A stretch of DNA of 64,000 nucleotides, from positions 306,881-370,880 of the forward strand of contig NZ_SJPM01000004.1 in assembly GCF_007859915.1 (NCBI RefSeq), in the 5' to 3' direction. Of this stretch, positions 18,989 through 27,251 are shown piece by piece; position 1 is the first letter of the stretch; each line of letters starts with the position of its first letter. Under the pieces are notes generated by a model that did no database searches, had not been told where the DNA came from, and saw only the letters and a list, made by a program, of their open reading frames with translations. The position numbers were made by a program, and so were the translations under genes. The stretch comes from Neorhodopirellula pilleata (GTDB lineage Bacteria; Planctomycetota; Planctomycetia; Pirellulales; Pirellulaceae).

Positions 18989-19588
18989 TCAGTCTTTACC
19001 GTCCTGGAATCTGGACGCCAACTGCTCTTTGATCCGTTCGAGCATTCGGCGAACCGTGCGAGGGGAGCATTCGATTGCTACCGCGATTTCTGTTGTACTC
19101 AGATCCTGAAGTCGAAGCTCGAGGCACTGTCGCTCGATCGGCGAAAGAGGTTTCATCAGGGCCTCGATTTCGTCGGACAGCATCAGTGCTTCTTCGATCG
19201 TCGGTTCTCGAGCCATCATCGTGGGCGGCATCTGTCGTGACGCCGTGTCGCCAAGATCTTCGGTTTCTCCATCGATCGATCGTTTCGCAGCACGGTGATA
19301 CTCAACCTGCCCGAGCGTCTTGTTGATCGTGATGCCAGCCAACAGCCGCCACAGATCCCCACTGCGTTCCAAACGATAGTCGCCATCTCTCGCTTGCCGA
19401 AAGAAACTTCGATAGACCGACTGCACCACATCATCGGGGTCGATGCGTCGTTGCATTTTCTCGGACAACCGAGACCGCGCCAAACCAGCCAGCCGATTGA
19501 CATAGCGAATGAAAATCAATTCGGCTGCTTGTTCGTCACCATCTCGCCATCGCTGAAGCAGAACTGCGGAATCGGGGTCGTCATTCAT
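18989..19588 (-). CDS. ECF-like sigma factor (planctomycete Sigma70_ECF type)
   Basis: The 199-residue sigma factor belongs to the ECF-like class often found next to Ser/Thr kinases in planctomycetes. Region 2 is visible as AAELIFIRYVNRLAGLARSRL with RRIDPDDVVQSVYRSFF; region 4 as LSPIERQCLELRLQDLSTTEIAVAIECSPRTVRRMLERI (written here only to locate it). The ATG at 19588 (MNDDPD) is preferred over a TTG two codons upstream. It is divergent from a HEAT / haem / kinase cassette that starts at 19896. That layout suggests the kinase signals to this sigma factor, an inference from known ECF-STK gene linkage and not from the sequence itself. Confidence 0.9.
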   Translation of the reverse strand: MNDDPDSAVLLQRWRDGDEQAAELIFIRYVNRLAGLARSRLSEKMQRRIDPDDVVQSVYRSFFRQARDGDYRLERSGDLWRLLAGITINKTLGQVEYHRAAKRSIDGETEDLGDTASRQMPPTMMAREPTIEEALMLSDEIEALMKPLSPIERQCLELRLQDLSTTEIAVAIECSPRTVRRMLERIKEQLASRFQDGKD

Positions 19589-19895
19589 GGGCAACTTTTG
19601 AATCGAGGAGTGGGTTTTCCATGGGCATTTGCCAACTTTTAAAATCAGATTCTAGTCGATGGCAAGGAAGCCCGGAAAACGTCCGCTTTGCCGTGCAATC
19701 AGCCTTAGAGGGGTCTAATCGCGCGGTGGTGAAGAGGGAAAAAATCATTTTTGCATTTTTTCTAACCATTGCTGGCCGCGCCGGCGAAGGTTATCGGATT
19801 CACCGGTAGAAGCGAGTCAAAAGCAGACCGCACTTTGTCATCCCTCAATCGGCTTGGCAACGATTCTCCGCTCAACAACCGCCAGGATATTTAAA
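19589..19895. promoter_or_regulatory. divergent promoter region, ECF sigma versus HEAT/kinase cassette
   Basis: This 307-base gap lies between outward-facing genes and must contain promoters for both. A run of A/T (around 19737-19770, with AAAAAATCATTTTTGC) marks a locally AT-rich patch. I could not fix a consensus -35/-10 pair. An AGGA ribosome site at 19884-19887 serves the rightward gene. Confidence 0.45.
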
Positions 19896-21338
19896 ATGGT
19901 CATCAATCACCCTCTTGTATTCAGTTTCATGCTGATCCCGTTGCTGACTCTTTCAGGAGCTGGCCATACCGACGAGCTGGCCGCTGATGTTCCGAGCCAA
20001 ATTGTCGCCTTGCACAACAGTGATTACCAAGCGATCCAAGCGACTTTAAGTCCTTTGGTGAGCGGTCTGAGAATTCAAGATATCCTCCAACTCTCAACCC
20101 ATTCCAATCCCGAAATGCGAGCGTTCTTCCTGATGAACTTGCTGGATAAGCTTCCGCCGGAGTCCGCCCAGGTAGCGATCACGAGACTAATGGAAGACAC
20201 GGACGAAAAAGTCAGCCGTCACGCAATCGAACAACGCTTGAGGTCGATTGGTATCCGAAATCGTTATGGCGAGCCAACAGAATCAGATCGTGACGCCCTG
20301 TCTCGTCTTGACGCTCGGGATATTCGACTCATGATCAACCAAATGGGCCGCGACGGTGCGTTGGATTACGCGCCCAGTTGTCGAGGTCTCGTTCCATCGG
20401 TCAATTCAAACATCAGCTGGGCGCTCAGTCACGTCGGCGGCCCACTGGTTGATATGGTAACCGATGCGGCTTCGCACAATGAGGCCGCCGTGCGGGCACG
20501 CATCGCGATCGTCTTGGGGAACCGAATCGTCATGGACGGAACAACCATCAGGGCACTGATCAAAGGACTTGAGGATCGCGACATCTCCGTTCGTATTTCG
20601 TCAGCCACCGCACTCGGCAATGCGAAGCAAGAAACACGTCAGGTGAGTGCAGCCTTGATTCGGCATCGCAGCTTGAACGCGACGTCAAGCGAGCACAAGC
20701 AACTTCGAACAGCTATCATTGATTCGTTGGGAAAACTATCGTCACCGAATTGCTGCAACGTGCGATATCTCGTCGAGGCGTTGGAAGACGAAGATTTCCC
20801 CTCTCGCCGTTTGATTTCTACGCATCTGGGTCGTCTCGCAAAGACAGACCCGTACGTCACCTCCGTCTTAATCGAATTGCTCTCCAGCGACAAACCCTGG
20901 GTCGTCGAGTGTGCTCTAAGTTCATTGAAAACAGTCGGCACTGAGGCCGCATCGGCCGTCCCGAAATTGAAGCAGATGTTGCAAAAAGAACTGTCGCCCG
21001 TCATCGCACGCACGCTTTGGGCGATCGAAAACAACGCAGGTTCTGTTTTGCCGTGTTATTCGGCCATCCTGAAAAGTGGGAATCAAACAAGTGAAGTCAT
21101 ACAAATCGAAGCCCTAACAGGACTGAAGGAAATGGGGCCGTCGGCCGGTTCAGCGGTCAGCGACATTGTGGAACTCCTGGACGCTGATCGCCGAGTCGCA
21201 AGGATCGCGATCAGCGTCCTTCGAGCAATAGGACCCGAGGCGAAGGCGGCCGTCCCCAGCTTGCAAAACATCGTTGATACCAAGAAAGAATCGCTACACT
21301 CGTTGGCAAAGTATGCCCTTACCAAGATCAAAGGATAG
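19896..21338 (+). CDS. secreted HEAT-repeat protein
   Basis: The 480-residue protein begins with a signal peptide (VFSFMLIPLLTLSGAGH, residues about 8-24) and continues as tandem helical HEAT / PBS-lyase-type repeats of about 35 residues. Examples are RARIAIVLGNRIVMDG, VRISSATALGNAKQE and VSVLRAIGPEAKAAVP-like units toward the end. Such proteins are scaffolds for protein-protein contacts. The ATG at 19896 has AGGA eight bases upstream; the longer frame from a TTG at 19854 would bury the signal peptide. It is the first gene of a rightward cassette with the haem protein (21420) and the kinase (22008), so it may act outside the membrane as a partner of the kinase's C-terminal domain. Confidence 0.8.
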   Translation: MVINHPLVFSFMLIPLLTLSGAGHTDELAADVPSQIVALHNSDYQAIQATLSPLVSGLRIQDILQLSTHSNPEMRAFFLMNLLDKLPPESAQVAITRLMEDTDEKVSRHAIEQRLRSIGIRNRYGEPTESDRDALSRLDARDIRLMINQMGRDGALDYAPSCRGLVPSVNSNISWALSHVGGPLVDMVTDAASHNEAAVRARIAIVLGNRIVMDGTTIRALIKGLEDRDISVRISSATALGNAKQETRQVSAALIRHRSLNATSSEHKQLRTAIIDSLGKLSSPNCCNVRYLVEALEDEDFPSRRLISTHLGRLAKTDPYVTSVLIELLSSDKPWVVECALSSLKTVGTEAASAVPKLKQMLQKELSPVIARTLWAIENNAGSVLPCYSAILKSGNQTSEVIQIEALTGLKEMGPSAGSAVSDIVELLDADRRVARIAISVLRAIGPEAKAAVPSLQNIVDTKKESLHSLAKYALTKIKG

Positions 21339-21419
21339 ATTCTCGGTTCGATTCTACCAATCCATCCCATCATTCTCTCGAAGCTGAATTGTCATCAATA
21401 TCTCTATAGGACCGATCCA

Positions 21420-22001
21420 ATGAAACCAAGAAAATTCGCTCTGTACGGCCTGATCACCTTGATCCTAGTATCCGCACCGTCTTCATTGATTGCTCAGGAA
21501 GCAAGGTGGGGGTCATTCAGCGATATGCACGATTTCTACACCGATATGTTTGTCTCCAGTGCGGGCTTTGGGCCGACTCGACTGGTTTCTCCACAGGAGG
21601 CATCCATCCGCAGGGAAGAGCTGCATCGAGACATTGGCACTCCGGCGTTGAGGGTCGCTGGCAATGCTCTTGAAATTACCAATCAAAGTTTGATCGGACT
21701 AGATCGCGAGTCTCCGATCGTTTTTCAAACGACCAACGCGGGGATGATGAGGCGAATGCGCATCGAATCTTATCAAACACGCGAACCGAACGAGTTCGAA
21801 CAACAAGCAATCCAAAAAATGAAAAACGGACAGACGGTAACTTATCGCGTTCATGAAGACCGATTAGGTTATACGGTGTACGGAGCATTGAGAGCAATGC
21901 AAACGTGCGCCAAGTGCCACGACGTCCCGCAAGGAACATTGCTCGGTGCGTTCATTTTTGAATTGAAACAGATAAACGAGAAAGTTGCGAAGGCAGATTA
22001 A
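21420..22001 (+). CDS. exported single-haem c-type cytochrome-like protein (DUF3365-like)
   Basis: The 193-residue protein has a signal peptide (YGLITLILVSAPSSLIAQ, residues about 9-26) and one covalent haem site CAKCH at residues 163-167. The region between, with ALRVAGNALEITNQSL and an FQTTNAGMM RRMRIESYQTREPNEFEQQAI stretch, resembles DUF3365 (haem-binding sensor) domains. A good ribosome site (AGGA) precedes the ATG. It ends six bases before the kinase GTG start, so the two are almost certainly co-translated. I infer a redox or ligand-sensing role for the downstream kinase; the family domain often occurs as a sensor. Confidence 0.82.
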   Translation: MKPRKFALYGLITLILVSAPSSLIAQEARWGSFSDMHDFYTDMFVSSAGFGPTRLVSPQEASIRREELHRDIGTPALRVAGNALEITNQSLIGLDRESPIVFQTTNAGMMRRMRIESYQTREPNEFEQQAIQKMKNGQTVTYRVHEDRLGYTVYGALRAMQTCAKCHDVPQGTLLGAFIFELKQINEKVAKAD

Positions 22002-22007
22002 CAAACG

Positions 22008-25000
22008 GTGGATCAGCGACTAGGTCAAACCGAGATCGACCAGCTATGCGATGCGTTCGAGGACGCTTGGCGACGTAGCGATGCGCCGAAACTGGAAGAC
22101 TATTTGGTCAAGTCGGTTCATGCCGACGCGGGCGAGTTGCTGAGGAACCTGCTCGAGATTGAACTATGGTGGCGACGCAACGAAGATCCACCGCCGTCAA
22201 AAGAGTTCTACGGACAGCGGTTCCCTGATTCGCGAGATATCATCAACTCGGTATTCGCTCAGACAGCGAGTTCCCGTTGCGATCTCGACACCGTCTCGGT
22301 GAATCAAGCGTTTGATACACCGCGAGTTCTCCGCAAGACAGACGGTTATAAAATCGGGTTGGAATTCCAAGACGGTGACTACGAACTCTTGGAAGAAATC
22401 GCTCGTGGTGGAATGGGGGTCGTGTTTAAGGCACGTCATCGCAAGCTCGGTCGCATCGTCGCCCTTAAGATGATCCTTGCTGGGCATTTTGCAGGTCACG
22501 ATGAGGTCGAGCGATTTCAGTTGGAAGCTCAGGCCGCAGCGAAACTGGATCATCCCGGTATCGTGCCGGTTTACGAAATCGGAAAGCATGCCGAACAGCA
22601 TTTCTTTGCGATGGGATTTGTCGACGGAATCAGTTTGCAATCCAAGTTAGCGGGCGGACCGTTGCCGCCGCGAGACGCCGCAAATATCTGCAAATCGATT
22701 GCCGATGCGGTGCAATACGCACACGAACATGGTGTGATTCATCGGGATTTGAAGCCGGCCAATATTCTATTGGATAGCAACGGTACCCCTCGAGTTACCG
22801 ATTTCGGATTGGCAAAACAGATTGATGCGAATAGCGATCTAACGCGATCCGGTGCGATCGTGGGCACTCCAGGGTACATGCCGCCCGAGCAGGCTTCGGG
22901 GAGCACGGAACAAGTCGGTAAGGCGAGCGATGTGTATTCTCTCGGGGCGATCCTGTATTGCCTGTTAACCGGCCGACCGCCTTTTCAAGCCGCGACCGCG
23001 ATCGACACCGTGATGCAGGTCATCGAACGGGTTCCCGTTTCACCTCGCTCACTCAATGAGAACATTCCACGGGATTTAGAAACCATCTGTTTGAAATGTT
23101 TGGAGAAACAACCTGCCAAACGATATGGTTCCGCTGCCGAATTGAGTTCCGAGCTGGATCGCTATTTGAAGGGTCAACCCATCTTGGCGAGGCCCATCCA
23201 TCCGGTCGAACGCGGATGGCGGTGGTGTCGGCGCAATCCCGCCGTCACCGTGCTGTCCGTTTCGGTCGTCTTGTTGCTAGTGCTGGGAACGATCACGTCC
23301 ATCTCTTTTGCGCTCGCTGCCAATCGGAACGCGATCTTGGCGAAGCGAAAGGCTGACGAGGCGGTGCAGTCGTTGGTAACGGCGGTCACGTTCGCACCTC
23401 CAGATCGGGTTTCCGATTCGATCGACGCTCTGCGTCCATTCGGCGACCAAGCCGTCACGATGTTAAAAACGAAGTTTGACGCTTCCAGCGGAGTGGAAAA
23501 ACTTCAGCTCGCGTTCGCGTTATCGCAGCTAGAGCACCCTGAAATCAGCTTTCTGGTAGATCAAATTCCCAGCATACCCACGGATCAATCTCAAAATTTG
23601 CTCGAGAGCCTGGCGACGCAAAGGATAGTCAGTCGAGAGCTCGTGCAGCGAGAATTGACCAGGATCACCGAACGCATCGAAGAGGAAAAGGATCTCAAGG
23701 GGAGCGCCAACAAGATTGCCAGATTAACATTGACCGCGATGGATCTCGGCGCAAAAGAGGCTGCCGTCGATTGGTTATCGACCGATGGCGCTTTGAAACG
23801 AGTATCCGAGACGGTGCGTTCCGAGGTGCTTTCGATCGCCCCGGACTGGATTCACGATTGGGATTCTTGGCAAGCACTGCTAACCGATTGCAATAGCGAC
23901 GACGTGCGCTACGCACTATGCCTTGCGCTGGGACGTGTGATGCCAGATCGCGTGCCACCGGCAAGCCGTCAAACTCTAACCCATTTGCTCGAAAATATCC
24001 GGAACGCAACCAACGACGCTGGCGTTTTTAGTGCATCCGATTGGTCACTTCGGCGGTGGAAGGGCGACGGTGGACGGACTCGAGAAGTAGATCAATCCAA
24101 CATTCACCCCGCCGTCGTCGTCGACGAATTCGGCGTCGAGATGATTCGCATCCCGGCCGGAGAGTTTCGAAGGTCAGATGGCGGCAACGCGTCGACGGTC
24201 AAGCAGGCATCACGGATCGTCGCCTCTGACCGGTCCCAACTCGTCACTTTGCCAGAACCGTTTTACATGTCGCGGTTTGAAATCACAGTCGAACAGTTCC
24301 GCAAGTTTGTTGCGGAAACCGATTTCGTAGATCCGTCTCTCGATCGTGATCAAGCGAACGCTACGCCTTCTCAGGCATCCATGGCCGTGAACTCGATTTC
24401 CCAGATATCGCCACAGATAGCGAGCGAGCCGGTTCTCCAGGATAGTCGAATCCCGGTAAATGACATTTCGTGGGTCAGTGCCGCCGCGTTCTGTAATTGG
24501 CTCAGCCAAAAGCATGCACGAACACGTGCGTACAAGAGGAGCGAAGAAGGAGGTTTGGCCGTCGACTGGGAGGCAAACGGTTATCGACTTCCCACCGAAG
24601 CTGAATGGGAATACGTCTCTCGAGCTGGATCCACTTCCACCTATTTTTTCGGCGACGATTTTCAAAAGATCCAGTACTACGCGGCACCGTTGAAACGAGA
24701 TTTAGCGGAGGTCGGATTGTTCATGCCCAACCGATTCGGTGTTCATGATATCTATGGCAACGTCGCCGAATGGTGCAACGATGTTTATGGTCCCTACGGT
24801 AGTTCGCCTTCGGAGAACCCGAGAGGTAAAACGGTGGGCAACGTTCGCGTGCACCGAGGTGGTTCGAGTAACGATTCCCAGGGAACGCTCTGTTCCAGCA
24901 CGCGGTCGCAGGCACGGGAAAGCTACCGAAGTCCCTATTTAGGATTTCGTGTCGTTCGCTCGATCGATCAACCCGGCACTGGAATGGAACAATCCGAACG

Positions 25001-25073
25001 ATTCTCGCCGGACAAGTACAGTCGAGCGTTGGTTCAATCGAGTCTTCAGACGCTTTACCATCTTCCAGATTGA
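22008..25073 (+). CDS. membrane Ser/Thr protein kinase fused to an FGE-fold (sulfatase-modifying-like) domain
   Basis: This is a 1021-residue Hanks-type kinase. Residues 1-110 hold a planctomycete N-terminal helical region with LEDYLVK. The kinase domain spans about 125-385, with glycine loop IARGGMGVVFKA, catalytic K154, HRD at 245-247 and DFG at 265-267. A membrane helix follows (TVLSVSVVLLLVLGTITSI, about 415-435). Then comes a helical region, and from about 735 an FGE/SUMF1-fold domain (FGVEMIRIPAGEF, RLPTEAEWEYVSRAG, YGNVAEWC, YLGFRVVRS). The two cysteines that bind copper in true formylglycine-generating enzymes are absent from the segment after VHRGGS, so sulfatase activation by this protein is unlikely. 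The start is a GTG. Confidence 0.92.
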   Translation: MDQRLGQTEIDQLCDAFEDAWRRSDAPKLEDYLVKSVHADAGELLRNLLEIELWWRRNEDPPPSKEFYGQRFPDSRDIINSVFAQTASSRCDLDTVSVNQAFDTPRVLRKTDGYKIGLEFQDGDYELLEEIARGGMGVVFKARHRKLGRIVALKMILAGHFAGHDEVERFQLEAQAAAKLDHPGIVPVYEIGKHAEQHFFAMGFVDGISLQSKLAGGPLPPRDAANICKSIADAVQYAHEHGVIHRDLKPANILLDSNGTPRVTDFGLAKQIDANSDLTRSGAIVGTPGYMPPEQASGSTEQVGKASDVYSLGAILYCLLTGRPPFQAATAIDTVMQVIERVPVSPRSLNENIPRDLETICLKCLEKQPAKRYGSAAELSSELDRYLKGQPILARPIHPVERGWRWCRRNPAVTVLSVSVVLLLVLGTITSISFALAANRNAILAKRKADEAVQSLVTAVTFAPPDRVSDSIDALRPFGDQAVTMLKTKFDASSGVEKLQLAFALSQLEHPEISFLVDQIPSIPTDQSQNLLESLATQRIVSRELVQRELTRITERIEEEKDLKGSANKIARLTLTAMDLGAKEAAVDWLSTDGALKRVSETVRSEVLSIAPDWIHDWDSWQALLTDCNSDDVRYALCLALGRVMPDRVPPASRQTLTHLLENIRNATNDAGVFSASDWSLRRWKGDGGRTREVDQSNIHPAVVVDEFGVEMIRIPAGEFRRSDGGNASTVKQASRIVASDRSQLVTLPEPFYMSRFEITVEQFRKFVAETDFVDPSLDRDQANATPSQASMAVNSISQISPQIASEPVLQDSRIPVNDISWVSAAAFCNWLSQKHARTRAYKRSEEGGLAVDWEANGYRLPTEAEWEYVSRAGSTSTYFFGDDFQKIQYYAAPLKRDLAEVGLFMPNRFGVHDIYGNVAEWCNDVYGPYGSSPSENPRGKTVGNVRVHRGGSSNDSQGTLCSSTRSQARESYRSPYLGFRVVRSIDQPGTGMEQSERFSPDKYSRALVQSSLQTLYHLPD

Positions 25074-25404
25074 GAACGCTGGGAAACTTCACACCGACAG
25101 ACTCGTGTTCGGTGAGAGCTCTTTCATTTCTTTCAAACGCGGAGCACGCGGAGACGCAGAGGATCGCGGAGTTTCAGACTACACGCGAGCACAATGCTCT
25201 ATGGATCGTTGCGTTTCGACGACCTCTGCGTTCAAACTTCAACCACACTTATGGAAAAGGTGCGTTATCCTTTTTTCAAACTGTTTCGTTGGAGGGGCTT
25301 CCCATCGAAACGGGGCTTTTTCCTTTTTCTAGGGAACGTATCGCGTTAGCCGGGGTAAGACTCTACAGCCGTCCCGCAGTTGTTCTTACCTTGAAGTCAC
25401 TCTT
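25074..25404. other. intergenic region with dispersed repeat
   Basis: These 331 bases between the kinase and the next ECF sigma gene contain a 31-base sequence (25142-25172) repeated almost exactly at 27189-27219, on the other side of the sigma / signal-peptidase cassette. A GC-rich stretch followed by T runs (25291-25330) may act as a weak terminator. No gene is supported. Confidence 0.5.
25142..25172 (+). repeat. 31-base direct repeat, left copy
   Basis: The core is GAGACGCAGAGGATCGCGGA (25151-25170). The full 31 bases match 27189-27219 with one G/T difference. The pair brackets the ECF / small membrane protein / signal-peptidase-like genes at a distance of about 2.05 kb. Confidence 0.8.
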
Positions 25405-25968
25405 TTGAATCGCACCGATCCAGCCGAATTGATTGCTCACGCGATTCAAGGCGATTTGTCCGCATTCGAAGCGCTCGTTCATCAGCATAGCCCCGCGATG
25501 CTGCGTTTCATTCGCGGCATCCTGGGTGACGAACACGATGCCGAGGATATTGCGCAACAGGTATGGATTCGCATCTACCAAAATCTGCACGTATTCGACG
25601 AGCGTCGAGGTGCGTTTCTTACTTGGCTCTTCCAGATCGCTCGAAATCAGTCTCTCAATACCATCCGAGCCCGTGGTCGTTCGCCGATCAGCTTCCAGAC
25701 GCCAGTGCCCGAACCGAATTCGATATCCGATCCGCTAAAAAACATGATTATGCGGGAAGAATTTGCGTTGTTGGATCAGGTGCTCGCTCAACTTCCCGCC
25801 GACCAACGAACCGCATGGATCCTCTCGGAACTGGATGGCTTGAGCCAAGCCGAGATTGCCGAGATCGAGCAGATCCCCACCGGCACGGTTAAGTCTCGGG
25901 TGGCTCGCGCCAAAGCGTCATTACGACGGCAACTTAGTTCAAGCACTCCAACCATTGAACGGAAATGA
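25405..25968 (+). CDS. rpoE-like: ECF-type RNA polymerase sigma factor (TTG start)
   Basis: The 187-residue sigma factor has region 2 (FEALVHQHSPAMLRFIRGIL, then DEHDAEDIAQQVWIRIYQNL and FLTWLFQIARNQSLNTIR) and region 4 (LPADQRTAWILSELDGLSQ, IPTGTVKSRVARAKASLR). The only start that keeps region 2 intact is the TTG at 25405; the first internal ATG would remove it. It is followed four bases later by a small single-pass membrane protein, the usual position of an anti-sigma factor, and then by a signal-peptidase-like protein. The sigma class resembles RpoE-type ECFs, but the gene symbol is only a resemblance. Confidence 0.88.
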   Translation: MNRTDPAELIAHAIQGDLSAFEALVHQHSPAMLRFIRGILGDEHDAEDIAQQVWIRIYQNLHVFDERRGAFLTWLFQIARNQSLNTIRARGRSPISFQTPVPEPNSISDPLKNMIMREEFALLDQVLAQLPADQRTAWILSELDGLSQAEIAEIEQIPTGTVKSRVARAKASLRRQLSSSTPTIERK

Positions 25969-25972
25969 AACC

Positions 25973-26260
25973 ATGAATGAACCCGATGATCCGATCGACG
26001 AGCGTTACGAACGCTGGAGGCAGCAGAGAGCGCAGATGAAACCGGATGAGAATTTCACTGAGAAGGTCATGGCATCGATCTCGATGGAATCGGACGATGG
26101 GCGACCGGACCTGACATTGGCGACGAATCAAACCAAGTTGATCTGGTGGTTGGATTGGCGCCATCATCCGATCGCGACCGCAGCAACGGTGTTGCTCGCG
26201 TCGCTGATCGGTTTTGTCCGGCTGATCGCGGTTCTCCTTCTCGGAATTCAAACACAGTAA
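25973..26260 (+). CDS. small single-pass membrane protein, putative anti-sigma factor
   Basis: The 95-residue product has a charged N-terminal half (DDPIDERYERWRQQRAQMK, then DENFTEKVMASI) and one hydrophobic segment near the C-terminus (PIATAATVLLASLIGFVRLI, about residues 65-85). This is the topology of a minimal anti-sigma factor: cytoplasmic sigma-binding part plus membrane anchor. It lacks the HxxxCxxC zinc motif, so the assignment depends on position directly after the sigma gene. The ATG at 25973 lies four bases after the sigma stop codon; longer upstream frames are sigma-gene shadow. Ten bases separate it from the next gene. Confidence 0.65.
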   Translation: MNEPDDPIDERYERWRQQRAQMKPDENFTEKVMASISMESDDGRPDLTLATNQTKLIWWLDWRHHPIATAATVLLASLIGFVRLIAVLLLGIQTQ

Positions 26261-26270
26261 AGAGAATGCA

Positions 26271-27062
26271 ATGAAGAACGAATCAAATGAAATCACAATC
26301 GCACCTCGATCGCCGATCCACGCGATCATCCTATCGCTCGTGCTACCGGGGTTGGGGCATTGGTACTGCGGTCGGTTCGTTGCGGGACTGGCGTGGGCAC
26401 TTGCCACCACGATCGCTACCACTGTGGCGCTCGGGCTGCTTGCTCGACATCAGCTTTCGCTCGCTTGGCTACCGGTGACTTTGGTGATGACCGTGGCGTC
26501 ATGGGACGCGTGGAGGGCGGCGCGGCAATGCCCGTCCGACTACCGTCTTCGCGTATGGAACCGCTGGGATGTTTACTTGATGTTGGTTTGTTTGTGCTCG
26601 GTCGGAAGCCTGGGTTTTGTGTTTGTGATCAAGCAGCATTATGTCGAGGCGTTTGTCTTGGCGACGGACGACATGCATCCCACGATGACCAAGGGGGAAC
26701 GTGTCTTGGTGAACAAGACTGCTTATCGCCACGAAGCCGTTCAGCGTGGGGATGTAATCGCGTTTGCCCACCCCGAGTATCCGAAGAAGACTTACATGAG
26801 GCGAGTTGTGGCGATGCCAGGAGACGAGGTTGAGATTCATGATGGTCAACTTCGTATCAACGGCGAATCGGTTGAAAGCTACGCGAACGCCGATACGGCC
26901 GATTTTGGTCCACTCACGGTGCCTCGTTTCAACTGCTTTGTACTCGGTGACAATTGCAACGAATCCAAAGATAGTCGGCACTTCGGTCCGGTCCCCATCG
27001 CGACCGTTGGAGGAAAAGTTTCCGTGATTTTTTTCCCGCGCTACCAGAGGCTTCCTTTTTGA
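26271..27062 (+). CDS. signal peptidase I-like membrane protein, catalytic residues replaced
   Basis: The 263-residue protein has the S26 peptidase layout. Two or three N-terminal membrane helices (residues about 15-80 and 101-120) precede box B, DDMHPTMTKGERVLVNK (about 133-149), then RRVVAMPGDEV (177-187) and FVLGDNCNESKDSRHFGPV. The serine that should precede the Met of box B is Asp134 (codon GAC), and the lysine before RxxGxPGD is Arg177 (codon AGG). Both members of the Ser-Lys dyad are therefore missing. I read it as a catalytically inactive paralogue that may bind, but not cut, exported substrates. It sits third in an ECF sigma / small membrane protein cassette, an unusual position for a housekeeping lepB. 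Confidence 0.85.
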   Translation: MKNESNEITIAPRSPIHAIILSLVLPGLGHWYCGRFVAGLAWALATTIATTVALGLLARHQLSLAWLPVTLVMTVASWDAWRAARQCPSDYRLRVWNRWDVYLMLVCLCSVGSLGFVFVIKQHYVEAFVLATDDMHPTMTKGERVLVNKTAYRHEAVQRGDVIAFAHPEYPKKTYMRRVVAMPGDEVEIHDGQLRINGESVESYANADTADFGPLTVPRFNCFVLGDNCNESKDSRHFGPVPIATVGGKVSVIFFPRYQRLPF

Positions 27063-27188
27063 TCAACAACGTGCGGACCATCGGGGATTCCGCGATCATT
27101 GCGACCCGGCTCGCGCCGGCAACGCTGTTGCCGACTTGAAGGGCTTAGAGTTGCTTGCTGAAATTGGCTCGCTAGGTTGCTCAACGCA

Positions 27189-27219
27189 GAGCACGCTGAG
27201 ACGCAGAGGATCGCGGAGT
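27189..27219 (+). repeat. 31-base direct repeat, right copy
   Basis: This matches 25142-25172 with a single base change. It lies in the 189-base gap after the signal-peptidase-like gene, which otherwise holds nothing recognisable. Confidence 0.8.
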
Positions 27220-27251
27220 AGGGCGAGGGAACTCGGGCTTACGGTGGGCTG

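Noticed and set aside
22008..25073. Kinase-linked domain as the activating FGE for the island's sulfatases
   Set aside because: The catalytic cysteine pair is missing from the aligned segment.
26271..27062. Active signal peptidase I
   Set aside because: Both Ser and Lys of the dyad are replaced (Asp134, Arg177).
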